From: Gymnopilus junonius
Taxonomy: Eukaryota > Basidiomycota > Agaricomycetes > Agaricales > Galerinaceae
DNA length: 63,036 nt
NCBI GenBank assembly: GCA_015501075.1
Contig: JADNYJ010000212.1
Coordinates: forward strand, 1 to 63,036
Direction of reading: 5' to 3'
Shown: positions 22,624 to 34,735 of the stretch, piece after piece
Layout: the number at the start of each line of letters is the position of its first letter
Numbering within the stretch: the stretch's first letter is position 1
The notes under the pieces: model-generated
Told to the model about the DNA's origin: nothing
Database searches by the model: none
What the model saw: only the letters and a program-made list of their open reading frames with translations
Position numbers and translations under genes: made by a program

Positions 22624-25600
22624 CTAGTTAGTGGGAACGTCGAGCACCAAGGCGTTGGACTGTGGGGTGTCAAGTTGAGATGTGGACCCAGAATTAGTAC
22701 CTGCAGTGGAATGGTCCCGAAGGGCCTGGAGGTACTTCGAATCGAAAGGCGTCATGCCCAAGGCAACAAAATCTGATGAACGATCAGTTTCATCCATGCT
22801 GGTATGCAGAACTTACCAATTGAGGGAGACTTCCACTTCGCTTGCCAACCAAGGGACCAGGAAATTGAATACCTTTCCTTGTTGGCCAGCTTCAAGGAGT
22901 CAGATGGCACGGATTCTCTGCAAGCCCATGCAGCAGCGAGGGCATTATCGGGAGCCGAGAGAATGTTTTCGATCTGGGACTTCAGCTTGGAATAAGTACA
23001 ATGCGGAACACCTGGGAGCCGTCTCCTTGAAGCTGTAAGCTTATAATTTTGGAGAGATTGTAAGATCTGCACGAGAAAGCGATATGGAAAGTCTTTCACC
23101 ACCTCACCAGAAGGCCCACAGATTGTCGCACAAGCTTGTATCCACTGCATGACATAAAACGCCACACCCCTCGCATAGCAGCTGGCAACGCGCTCGTTGT
23201 AAGGAATGGCGTTGATGTCGCAATTCTGAAGCAACGACGCCTGTTCCTCGCTTGCCTCGTCGTCATCCGATTGATTTGGAGCCTTGTAGGTTCGAAAATC
23301 TAAAACATTGCCAAGCACCACCAAAACGCACGCTGACAACAAATTGAGCACGCCGTCTATCGATTTTATGTCAGGCAGATGCACGGCTGCACGATCTTGA
23401 ATAGAACGTTCAGCGGATGAGTAAGAGATGCAAGGAACACCCTCACCCGAAGACGGGACACAGCCTTCTACCAGCCCAAGGTGGTAAAAGAGAAGAATAC
23501 GGCAAAAGATTTGACGTGTAGGCCAATGTGCCGTGTTTGTAAGAAAATTATTGAGCACAAAGGCATGGATAACACCTTGGAGAGTGTCCTGCATGAGAGA
23601 CGTCATGTAGTAGTGCCCACCATGACAGACAGCAGCAGTTATGCCATACACAAAGTGTGGCGTGCTTGGCTTCATAAACCTACAAGTAAAGCTTAAGAGG
23701 CGCGCACCACATCACGATGGAAACAAAACACGTACAACATGTCTGTAGATCTCAGGACAATGCCTTCGAACTTATACTCGGTGGCTGGAGGCACATCATC
23801 AAGACAGAACTTCTCCTTGTCGACGAAAAAATAGATCGACGACAGCGATCTACCTCCCGGCAATGGCTCCATGACAGCCCATAGCTTGTCGCCACAGATC
23901 GGTCCATCGTTCATATTCAATCCATCACAGTCAATATGAAGAAAGGTGAACGGATCCTTGGTCGCGGCTGCACCCCAGCGCATGTGCTCCATCGGATACG
24001 ATGAAGCCAATGGAATTCTGTGCTGGCCACGAGTAACGTCCCAAGCATCGAGGTCAACGGCATACTTGTTAGGCCGTCGGTCAGCGTCCCCCATCGGAAA
24101 ATCCAGCCCATTGAGGATCCTGCCGTTATTCATCGCGTTGGTAAGAATGTCGCTCGCATAGCCACTAACGATGGTAGCCAGACTACAATCGTCGCCATTA
24201 GTTGGAGGAACAGAGAAATCTTGAACGATCGATGGTTAAGGACATAGTATGCCAGCAACAGCGCGACGTACCATTGATGGACACCTGACAAGAGAGAGAG
24301 CCTATCAGGGTACGCATAGCGTCTTCGTCAAATTTCCTCCCCTTGTTGAATGGTATATCGGTGACCACCACGTGCTTTTCAGACATCAAACCTTGAAGTG
24401 TAGGCGCATCCATGGAGATGAAAGATGAATATGGGATGAGTTTAAAGAGGGAGAGCTCAGGGCTAGACAAAAAAGGAGGCTGGTCGTTGATAAAACCACT
24501 TGTCAATTTAGTCATGAAGCGTTCCATCCGAGTATGATAGATGGGATACTTTAAGCATGAAAAGAAAACAAGTTGCGACATTGACGGGGCATTTAGTGCT
24601 GCAAAGGAACTCACATGAAATTCGGGCGAAAATGTTTCCTTATGTCCATAGGCATCCCAGGCAACATAAGACTGGGTCGACTTTATCTTGGGGGGCGGAG
24701 CATGCGATCCCAGAGAGATCTCCTCTTTCTTGACCTGAAAATGCACGGCAGTGAGCAAAATTTACTCCACACAAAGAGAAGGAACATACATAATCTTGGC
24801 CCAGAGCAGGCTCAAGCAAGAGCGGGCATGAATCCACGTTAATGGGATTCTCTGCGGAGTTCCCAAGATGCAGAAAATTTTTTGCACTGGGAGGCTTGGG
24901 ATGCCAAGGTGGCTTAGGCTTCTTCTTCTTCTTCTTTTTCTTGGGCTTTGCATCTTGCTCGCTTAAGTCAGAGTCGGAATCAACTGTCGAGCTTGAGATC
25001 GGGGATTTCCTACGCTTCCTCTTCTTGTCTTTGTCGATGGGGGTGGTTTCGCTCGCCGCCTTTCCTGCAGGATCAGAACCAGCCGCGCCCAGATCAGGCG
25101 CAACTGGGACTTGTTTGCTGTTGTCGGTTGCTTCTACAGGATCATCATCTAAAACCCAGAAAGTTAAAAACGAGCAAAACAAAAAACAGAGAGGGAAAGA
25201 AAGAGATACCAGAATCCATAGCAGAAGGTTCCGACAAGGGGGACATCGGAACATCAACCAGCTCTTGCGAGCTTGAGAGCAAAGCCGGATCGACGGTCCC
25301 AGGTGAATCGGGCAAAACACCTTCAGACAACCTGAATGCTGCATTAAGAGTCTCAGCCAAAGAAACTGCGAAGTCGGTCGGAGGAACAGGAGGAACAACA
25401 TCGATAGGAGTCGAAGGATCTTGACCTCCTCCATCGAAGGTGGGAGAGGAAATGTTATCATGCGAGGAGGCTGAGGCAGAGACCGAGTTTGCTTCGACAG
25501 GATCAGGCAACGTTGAGACAGGGGTGGTAGTCCCATTCGTTACTGATTCACGTTCCGGAGGGCACGAGATTGACGGGGCTCCAGGAGCGGCAAGTTCGGG

Positions 25601-27292
25601 AGCGGATGACGAAGTGCCAGAATCGAGAGTTTCGAGACCGGACTCATGGGCATTGGAGCAATTAGAGGGTGAAGTCGGGGAAGCACTTTTATCGTGGCTC
25701 GGATCGGATGTAGGTTCAGAAGTAACGACGGCGGGGGCAGACGAGAGTGCGCCAGAAACGAGGGGTGGGCAGCTCAACCCTAGAGAATCGGAGCTGTTGC
25801 TTTCCGGGGAAGAAATATCAGCATCATTCAAAGTTGCATGTGAGGAATCTGAATATAGCAAGAAAATAAGCAAACAGACTAGGAAGTCCAACGAGCAACA
25901 CACCATGTGAGCAGACAAAGAGATGACGTTGGTCAGTGTTCGACGCTGCCTCTATTTCACTCCATGGCAATACATCCACCAAATCAAGCAAGACTCTATC
26001 TGGATGGATGTCACCCCTCGACAACCTCTCGGCTGACTGCAATACATGCGACTCGCAGGTTTCTACCAGGGGATGTTTACATCTAGCATGTTTCGCAAAG
26101 GTCTCGAGCGCCAGACGGCGACTGAAAGACTTCGACGAGATACAAAAAGTGAGAAGAAGGTACAGCGGAGAGACAAGAAGAGCAAGGTGAAGAGCAGCCC
26201 GAAGGCCGGCGGCGCTGCGAGACGACGATGCGCTTTCTCCGTGATGGTCCTCGAGATAGAAACTACCATCGTTAAGCTCTGCGAGGTATTCGGCGTCATT
26301 GAGTTCGTCCTTGAAGATGCTGACGTGGACAACGTCACCGCGTGCAACAAAGATATGGATAGCGGGGACAACTCACTTGTACCTCCGAGAATCAAGGTCG
26401 GCTGGATAATCAGGAACAGCGCCATCAGGTGCTTCAAGCATCCTCATCAGATACAGGTGGATGGCGGCAGATAGAAAGTTGTCGACAATATTGGAATACC
26501 CTCGCATCTGCCTGACCTGGCGCCTTACGCGGAGTAGCGAAAGCAAAGGACTACCCTGAGGAACAAGCTCAGTGCTCCCATCCTTCTTCGTTGCCACAAG
26601 GACGAGACGACGAAATTCTAGCATAGCTTTCGGCCAGTCGTCCAGCTTATCTAGACCCTAACAACATGTCAAGTGAGAGAATCGCGCGAAAAACTGAGAG
26701 GCTCACGAATAAGATGCCACTTTCTCCATAGGGCTTCGGCAGGGACAAAGCAGGCATAGACACAGACAATGAGGTCCGAGTAAGAACACCTTCCTGCAGC
26801 CCGAGCACTTCAAACAGGCGGAAGGCGCAGACGTGTGAACAGATCTTTAAGTAGTCGAAGATAGAAGATGCGGAAGTTGCTGCAGCGCGAACGGCGATGA
26901 CGTGAGGTTGAGAGACATCGGCATCCGCGTAACGAACGTCGATACCAAGCAGCTGGAGGAGCTCGGCATTGGAACGTTTACTTGCGAATGACAGTAGGTG
27001 GGATTCATAGGCATGTAGAGCGACAAGAAAGTGCTGAACAATAGGTCTGAAGACGTACATTGTGAGGCAATATGAAACGCACCTTATGCCGAGGCATCAC
27101 GTCCACGAAATCCAGAACTCTTCTCGGTGATTGTACCAACTCTTGGGTGGCCCACGGAAGAGACACGAAGACAGGAGAGAGAGCACGGCAGTCGTGTATT
27201 GCTGCATATACACCGAGAGATTAGTAAAGGCAGAAGATGAGAGGAAAGAGCGTACGCATGGATACATCGTAGGCACGAGCGCGGGAGGCCAT
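22624..27292 (-). CDS. JmjC-like 2-oxoglutarate/Fe(II) oxygenase-fold protein
   Basis: Multi-exon gene starting MASRARAYDVSM (ATG 27292) and ending ...LVLDVPTN (stop 22624-22626). Early exons contain SPRRVLDFVDVMPR and a second VLLDLVDVLPWSEIE copy. The middle is Ser/Pro-rich with a lysine-rich patch (KDKKRKRRK, then PKKKKKKKKPKPPW), probably nuclear. The C-terminal part is JmjC-like: KHVVVTDIPF, the metal-binding pair in FTFLHIDCDG, ICGDKLW, and the distal His in MKPSTPHFVYG followed by CHGGHYY, which resembles the KDM2-type sheet. All three iron ligands (H, D, H) are present, so activity is possible. Substrate is unknown. The final intron (GTAAGTTC donor near 22815) leads to the last exon 22624-22773. 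Inner exon limits are approximate. Confidence 0.75.
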
Positions 27293-27785
27293 GGTGTCCC
27301 CACCAAGAGCCAACCGCTGCATGCAGACAAAGGATGAGAAGAAAATTTTGTTGAGGCTGGAATAAGGAATTGTTTGGGAATATTATTTCTAAAAGCCCTC
27401 CCAATGTCAGAGATAGAGTTTGACATTGTTTATATCGGACTTAAATACACCACTGCGGAGATGCATCGGTGTCCGTAGTCCCCCTTCCTCTCATTCTTTG
27501 ACGTTTGTTTAATTTACGACTTCCTACTCAGATTCGCAAATGCGACTCTTCACGTCAGGCCGACGCGAATTACAGAGGTCCTCTCTATGGACGGAATCGA
27601 GATACAGGTAGCACGAAGCGCAACGAAGATTCTCAACACCATTCGACGGGTATATATACAAGCCCATCTTTCTTGCGCACTCCGTCACCTTTCTGTTCAA
27701 TATTTGAGAAGGTAAAGGTTGTGCTTGCTACAATACCGGTGAGCATTGTTGTATCACACTATTGGATACCAGCGCGGCCATACTT
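27293..27785. promoter_or_regulatory. Divergent promoter region between the JmjC-like and nucleotidyltransferase-like genes
   Basis: A 493-bp gap with TATAAA on the minus strand (27434-27429, about 137 bp before the JmjC-like ATG) and TATATATACA on the plus strand (27651-27660, about 126 bp before the ATG at 27786). Confidence 0.5.
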
Positions 27786-28519
27786 ATGGACATTGAAGAC
27801 ATGCTTTCCTCAACTGCTCGCGAACGCTTCCAGCGCCTCCTCGATATCTTCAAGCTCGGGAACGCGGAGAGCATGAAGCTTGACATGAACGTGGCTAGCT
27901 GTGTAATATCGGGATCAGCAGCCTTATTTATGTTCCACCCAGACGCGTTCATACCTAATGATGTCGACTTTTACGTTTCGTCCAGCGGCGCGGACAAATT
28001 CACGACCGCACTCCACGCAAGAGGTTACAGAGAGAAAGAAGAGCAACCGATGCAGACACTCTATGGGAAGACATTTGCCCTTCGCGTGGGTCACCTCTAC
28101 AAGATTGGTGTAACTGGCATGGTCAACCTCATTATCACATGCGACGCGAATCCTTTCAACACTCTCGTTCAATTTCACACCACCCTGGTAATGAACGCCA
28201 TCACTTCGGACGCTGTTATAAGCTTGTATCCAACCACAACCCTCTCTGGCGAAGGCGTAGTTACAGTCAACACGGAAAAGACCGCCGCTGCTTTATGAAA
28301 TACTTGACGCGGGGATTTAAACTGTCAACGCTTTTTTCACCGCACACTTGCTTGACCACCGCCTACTGCCGCAAAACTACACGTTCGATCGAGGACAAGG
28401 ATGTTCTTGTCATCCCGTTCACCGAGACGGGGTCAAAAGAGACAGCCCTCAGCGACTTCTCACCTTTCCACTGGCGCATCGGACGCGTTGGGCAGGAGCA
28501 GGACAGGGTTGCCAGGTAA
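27786..28519 (+). CDS. Nucleotidyltransferase-fold-like protein, apparent frameshift near the C-terminus
   Basis: ATG at 27786 (MDIEDMLSSTARERF). The segment VISGSAALFMFHP...NDVDFYV has the GS...DxD arrangement of the nucleotidyltransferase superfamily (hG[GS] then Dh[DE]h), suggesting a minimal NTase domain; substrate unknown. The first frame stops at 28296-28298 right after VNTEKTAAAL. The next frame continues with KYLTRGFKLSTLF and an FTETGSKETALSDFSPFHW segment to 28519, which looks like the natural C-terminus. A one-base indel at about 28295 would explain this. It is either a recent pseudogene or a sequence error. It is divergent from the JmjC-like gene. Confidence 0.55.
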
Positions 28520-28854
28520 GTTGTTATTGTTCCCGAAAAAAAGGGTTTATTTCTGAAATCGATGCTAAGGCTCAGCATTGCGAAGTTATGCGCAGCTCTT
28601 GATGGATCCGTAGCACGATGACGAGGGAAGTAGTGGAGTATGCCTTGGGCCAAAAAAAAAATACTCGTTGATACAGTTCGACTTTGTAGAAAATGCGCGC
28701 CATATGACAATACAAAAATTGACTCGCAAACTTAGTACCTCTTCACAAAACAGGCTGAACAGCAAGGAGAGCCAACTAAGTGCATTCTCACAATAGAACT
28801 AGATCGGATATACGCATACAGGAAATGGAAGCAACATGAAGGTTGATAGAGTAG
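28520..28854. other. Intergenic, no feature seen
   Basis: Short convergent intergenic stretch with an A9 run near 28650. No gene recognised. Confidence 0.4.
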
Positions 28855-31849
28855 TTATGCCTGGAAAACGTTCTCGGAAGTCCCTCCCAAGTAGATAACA
28901 AACTGAATATTGAACGATGCGGAGAGTTCATTTCCTAACGCATTGAAGGTGTTGAACGTATAGCCCAACGTAACAATCGAGGAGACCGGAAGATCTCTGC
29001 CCTGCCTGTAGATAGGGAGGTTCTTGATGCTGTCCAAATCATCAGCCAAAAAGAGGAATGGCTTCCTTCTGCCGTCATATATGGGCACTAGAAAGGGGTA
29101 CACATAAGAATCAAGGACAACAGACGAAATGGAGCTGACCTGTATCAGAAAAAGCCAAGGAGGCAGGATAGCGGGCAAGGCCCGCGCCGTTGGCATTGGA
29201 GGAAACAAAGAAAGACGCCTTTTTAGCAGGAGTAGACCCTAAGGATAGGTAGTCAAGTCTCGACATGTAATAGAAAACGAGCAGAGAAAATGACACACCA
29301 GGAGAAGCAGGGCCTTCCTTCCTTGTCGAGAACAACAGCGAGGAATTCACCCAGTGGGCAAAGACATCGTCGAAATTGGCCACAGTCCCCAGGAAAGATA
29401 TAGTGCGAGGGTGGTCCTCATTGAAAGGGCACAGAAGTATCTTCTTGAGCTGGTATCCATCGCCGAACCCATGCTTGGCGCCAGTATGAAGCTTACATTC
29501 CGCAACCGCACCTGAGGTCATGAACACGGCTTGGCTCCTGAAGCCCTGTGCACAATCCTATTCTTATCAATCCGGAAAAGGTCCGGCTGAGCTCGAGCAG
29601 GATTGGCGTAAAAACCATGAGACGTGAATTCGCGAGCTGCACGAAGAACACTTGAGGGAAGTAAAGTCAGAACCAGGCAAAGACGAGGGAGGAACAGAGC
29701 GGACGTATGCTACACTGGCCTCCCGAGTCAAAATCTTGCTAATTGCATCACAGGAAAGCAACATCGTGTTATCGGGATCATCCGTGGCAGACTGTTGAAG
29801 GCGACGATATGGCTTCAGAACTGCAAACCTCCTAGAGTACCGATCAGATCAGAAAGACGGCGCACGCAAGGACAAACTCACTTCAAACGAGGGAGGCTGG
29901 GGTCTGCCTCATGAAGGGCAGCAAGGTCCGGAGAGATGTCATCCTCGGAGACATCACTATTTGTGTCAATGTCGTCCTCGGCACTTTGATCCTTTTCGGC
30001 TTTGGAAGAGACATCTCTAGAGAGAGAGAAAGAAGTGAGAAATGAACCAACAAAATTGCACCAAAGACAAATGAATAGAGTGAAACGAAGGACGCACACT
30101 TTGGATGACTTGCCAGGTTGTTTGGAAACCTTCTTGACCGGTTTGACAGGAGACGGCGAATCAGATTCATGACCATCGTCAGTCAAATCGCCCTCCGACC
30201 CGAAGAAACTGATATTCTGAGAGTAAACGCATAAGAATGGCACAAATACGACAGAACAAGACACATACGCCTCCGTATCGACAAAAGAAATGGGCTTTCC
30301 ATCCTTGCGATGCAGACGAGATTTTGACGGCGACTGCACGGCATCTGGATCGGGCTTCACGTGGGGTTCATTTGCACTGACACCAGCACTACGAGGAAAA
30401 GTCAGAGAGCAACACATACAACAGGGACAAGACAAGCATACTCAAGAACCGACAAGACTTTACTTTTGACGGCACCCGGGAGATGCCAGCCGGCAAAAGC
30501 TGGCTTTCTTTGCCAGAAGGACCGGACTTGACAGAATGCGAAACTAAAATGCCGCGGGGGACCGAAGCATCCGATTCATCCTCGCTAAACGCCCTAAGCA
30601 TCCACAAAATGAACAAAGCACAACGAGATGAAGGCTGAAGTAAAACACACTCAGCCTGAGCAGGTTTGCGAACAAGAGGCTTGGACTTCTGAGCAGGGGC
30701 CTTGCCCTTACGGGCAGACAACTTGGCCTTGTTACGAACAGGTGTTGAAATTTCGGGATCACTAAGTGGCATGAATAAGTGAAGACGTGAAAACATAAGA
30801 AATAGGAAAAAGGCTACATACTCAGAGCTTTCCGAGGCAGTCATGGACGCCAATTCGTCCACGGCATCATCGGCTGCAGGGGGACCATGGCGAGGCAAAA
30901 TGCCATCAGCAGGCAGGCTATCGGCCATCTGAGCAACAGCATCATCAATAGAACGGGGAGCATCGCCAGATAAGGCAGATCTACGGTGAAAAAAAAAATC
31001 AGAAGAGCGGCCAAGCTTGTAAGATATAGAGGACATACGCCTTCCGGGAAGCTTCCTTAGATGTCGTGGCCTTTGCCTTGCGAGGGCTGGCGACATCCTC
31101 TCTAGAACTAACAAAGGACAAAATGAGAAACAACTAAAGAGCAGAATAGAAGATTGGGAACAGACCTTTCAACAAACACGTATGCCTCACTCTCAGCAGC
31201 ATCCTTGGCTCTTTGAGAAGGTTTGCGACTGGAGGCGAGAACATATCAGAAACAACATATCAAAAATAAAAAGAAAACACGGGAACTCACACTCTCTTCT
31301 GGGAGTAGAAGCTTCAGCACTGGCAAAACAGGATAAACGTGATAAGTATTATAGATTCGCAGCAAAGAGACAGATAACGAACGGGATGTCGCCAAAACTG
31401 AGCTTCCTGGCGACAGCTTTGATGGCAGAGTTCTTGGCACTGAAAAACACATGAGCAATGCAAACATAATAAGGTTAGAGAAAAGGGGCATACGTGATGG
31501 TCACAGCGGGCTGCTCATCAAATTCCGGAGTATTGGGACGGGGTTTGCTCGCCATGGGATGGTCGACAATCTCGCTAACAGTACGGATGAGTAAAGGAGA
31601 AGACAATACAAAAAGGAGGAAGACATACAAGTCAGACTCCACCTCTTCGCGGATGCGCTTATGAGTTGCAGAAGCGCCTTTACGATGCTTGGTGGGGCCT
31701 TCCACGACCTCGCTGCGAACAGAGGGTCAGTAAGACAGCACATGGAACCCGCGTAGAAGAGACAAGTCGCACACGTCAGAGGAAGGCTCACGAGCCGCAC
31801 GGGCCCTTTTCTTGGAGTGGACAAGGCGAGGGTCAACAGTAGACGACAT
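28855..31849 (-). CDS. Multi-exon conserved protein of unknown function with basic/acidic low-complexity N-terminus
   Basis: Start ATG at 31849 (MSSTVDPRLVHSKKRARAAR). About ten short exons follow, rich in Lys/Arg and Ser/Asp/Glu (for example VDHPMASKPRPNTPEFDEQP and TDDGHESDSPSPVKPVKKVS), typical of a disordered, probably nuclear region. The C-terminal half looks folded: SQAVFMTSGAVAECKLHTGA, TISFLGTVANFDDVFAHWVN, then after introns FFVSSNANGAGLARYPASLA and the last exon to stop 28855-28857. I do not recognise the family. TATAAAAG lies at 31942-31935, 86 bp before the ATG. Exon limits inside are approximate. Confidence 0.55.
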
Positions 31850-31942
31850 TGCAGCGTATAAAGCACAAAAGAAAGATGTCGAGAAAGATATGCAACCGGA
31901 AAAACCGTACAGACCCAAGGCAAAGCCAACAGCCCTTTTATA

Positions 31943-32980
31943 AGAAGGCCATTCAAAAAAATGCAAAACCAAAAAACCAAAAGGAATGCCGAAATGGGTA
32001 AATGACCAAACAGAGGGCGACGTAAGATACCAACCATCAATGAACAGAGACAGAAACCCAAACAAAATTTATCAGGGAGAATCAGGGCAAGAATCTGGCA
32101 TGATGAATTAGATGACACGTAACACACAATGCCGCAATCAAGCATAAGAGAGTTACGCCCAAGACGACGAAGAAAATGGCATATGACGAGAAAACAACAC
32201 AGAGCCTCAAACACAGTAGAACCATTCCAATAGAAAGGAACAAAAACCGAGAAAATATGAGATCAAACAATAGATCGGAAAGAATATAGAAAGAAGATGG
32301 GGCGCAGTTCAATGACCAAACACCAGATGCGTGGATCCGCATGAGGATGAGGACGACTTCGATGGACGAAAAACGGACAAAGACGAGGCGTCTCGGAGCA
32401 TATAGGCAGGAGCCAACCATGGAGATGAACAAGCAAAACACCTCGGACTTCATTTAAAAATTATATATCCAGAAGGAAGCTGACACGCACACAGGATGAC
32501 AGACAGTCAGAACAGGCAAGAGGTGAATCACATCGTAGCGACAAGACACGACAACGGGATGGAGAATCCGATAAGACACGAACGACCGTGTAGTGTAACA
32601 CAGGCGCCAACGAGGAATGACAGGCAGTCATTAACAAGGTTCAAGGAAGCTGGGGACCAAATGCAGTAACAGTGCAGTCAGATATGGAAAGCACTTCACC
32701 TCCCATCCTGAACCAGGAGTCCGAAGCAAGACCAGACAGGCAAACAAATACATCAGCGGTCGAGGGCGCCCAACGCAAACAACGCAGAAGCAGGTCCGTC
32801 AAGCCCTAGACACACGCGCCCACCAGCCACGAGCACGAAACCACTATGGACCAAGCATACGAAACGCAGAAAGCAGGCAAGTCTGGTATTACAGAAAGAA
32901 ACAAACACTGACGAACCGCAGGTGCCGCACTGGAGCGCATCGCACTTGAACGAATTTCCAACCCCCATGCGATTCCAAAC
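31943..32980. other. Intergenic, about 1 kb
   Basis: Open frames on the minus strand here look like chance frames (hydrophobic, Phe/Leu/Cys-rich). No gene, repeat array or RNA is recognised. Confidence 0.35.
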
Positions 32981-33018
32981 ATGTCGGAACTGACAAAAGT
33001 GAGTGCTCCCTTACATGA

Positions 33019-34098
33019 CCACTCTGCCCAGGACTCACAGTCTCAAAGGACACCAATTGGACCACCATTCACGACGTTGTCCACTGTGGCACCCCGGCCG
33101 TGTGGCGCCTGGTCGAGCGCATCGCAGGGACAGACGAGGCTCAGCTGAGTCAATGCGAAGCGGTGCTCAGCATCCAAGGGATAATCGCAAAGAAGGACCT
33201 GCCACCCTTCGAAGAGAAGATAAGGTGAGCGAAACTCGACAGAAAAAGAAATTGTTACTCACAATGACCAGTCCCAACAGCAGCCACGCCCAGTATCTCA
33301 GACAAAGTGTTACACTCGTTGGATTCCAGCAGCCCACGTTCCAGAGGACCATCGACAATATACTCGAGATTCATGCCCACCTGGGCCGGTCAGTCGGACA
33401 CAACAACATCGAGACCTGCGGAATCATAGGGGATTTCGAGGGTCAACCCTCGATAGAAATGACGAACCGATACTTCACTCACAAGAGACAAGCGGGATTG
33501 GCGAAGGACATTACATTCTCTGAACACGTCGACCCAAAAGGCTACCTTGAAAACGCGAAAGGGAGGAACTACGTGCACATCGAAGACAACGCGGTGTATT
33601 ACTATGAAATGACAACAGACAAGTTTGGGGAAAACAAGTAAGTGATTACGTCGGATGTTTAAGCAAGACTAACGCACCAGTAAACCATAGATTCATTCCG
33701 ACGAAACCCGTCCGAGTACAGGTGGGTGACATAGTGGAAGCTCAGATCTCCGTCATCCTCGCGCCACTCCGAGACAAGAAGTACAAGTCAAGCATGATTA
33801 TCCGTAGTCTGTCGATAATAGACGGCAGCTACACTCAGGCAAGTCAAATCTCGGAGACACTAGACCAAAAGACTAAACACACCCGAATGAACAGCAAGCC
33901 GTTAGGACCCGCTTGCAACAAAATCAAGCACTCAACGCGAAGCAAGGAAGACCGGGGGCAATCCTGAAGCGCCGGGTGGGATATGTCGACGAGGAATTGG
34001 GGATGACGAAGGCAAAATTGAGCAGGATGGAAATCGAGGACGCAGAGCAGGCAGACGAGGGGAACGCTCGCGCGAACGGCGATGCTGACTTGGATTGA
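33019..34098 (+). CDS. Conserved protein of unknown function (LGRSVGHNNIET family)
   Basis: Exon-like frame from about 33019 reads VSKDTNWTTIHDVVHC and GTPAVWRLVERIAGTDEAQL up to a GTGAGC donor near 33225. The next exon (about 33270-33640) has ILEIHAHLGRSVGHNNIETC and GYLENAKGRNYVHIEDNAVY. A third has VGDIVEAQISVILAPLRDKK and SMIIRSLSIIDGSYTQ, ending near 33840. The intron after it starts GCAAGT and ends AACAG: a GC-AG intron. The last exon, ending at 34098, is basic then acidic (ILKRRVGYVDEELG). The VGDIVEAQ segment looks like a beta-rich (OB-like?) domain, which is only a guess. The first exon, possibly the ATG at 32981, is not settled. Confidence 0.6.
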
Positions 34099-34099
34099 G

Positions 34100-34735
34100 G
34101 GTCAAGAATGCCAGCAGACAAATGTTTAAAGGGAAGTCAGAACTTCCCACGCCAGCAGATGTTGTCAGGCAACAAAAAATAGACGGTGTGATAAATTCGA
34201 CTAAGTCCGTCCTGTATCAGAGCGTATCTTCCTATAGAAGTGAACTTTAAAAAAACATGTAAGCGGGCCAATGTTGGCACACACAAACGTGCATGGCAAG
34301 CCATATCATTATCATAAAGGACATAGCCTACGGCTATGTTCATTTAGGAATATTGACAGGCAAGAACAAGCGACGTCTGGGACGCGTAAACAAGACCTGC
34401 TGACGCTATTTTCAAGTCCACAACAGAGGAAGGTAGCTTCGCTGTACAGGACGGACTTTGTAGAATTATAACACACCAAGGTCTGCCGAAGACAGTCCGA
34501 GGAGTGGCAGGAAGACAGGACAAACAGAAGTAAACACTAACCTCGACTTGTCGAGGTAGCCACGTGATGATAAGTACATAATCATAGTCAAATCAATCAA
34601 TAGTCAAATCAATCAATCAATCAAAGTCGTCCGGAATTTGCTGGCGCATATAGCGTTACATGGCCTCTGGGTAAAAGGACGAATCCTATAAATAGGACTC
34701 GTAACTGTGCTAAGCAAGGTAAAAGAAAGGTGACA
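34100..34735. other. Intergenic with short TCAA repeat
   Basis: No gene seen. A TCAA microsatellite-like tract lies at about 34588-34624. Confidence 0.4.

Noticed and set aside
32753..32968. Minus-strand 71-codon frame with Cys/Phe/Val-rich sequence
   Set aside because: Composition of a chance frame antisense to CpG-containing intergenic DNA; nothing supports expression.
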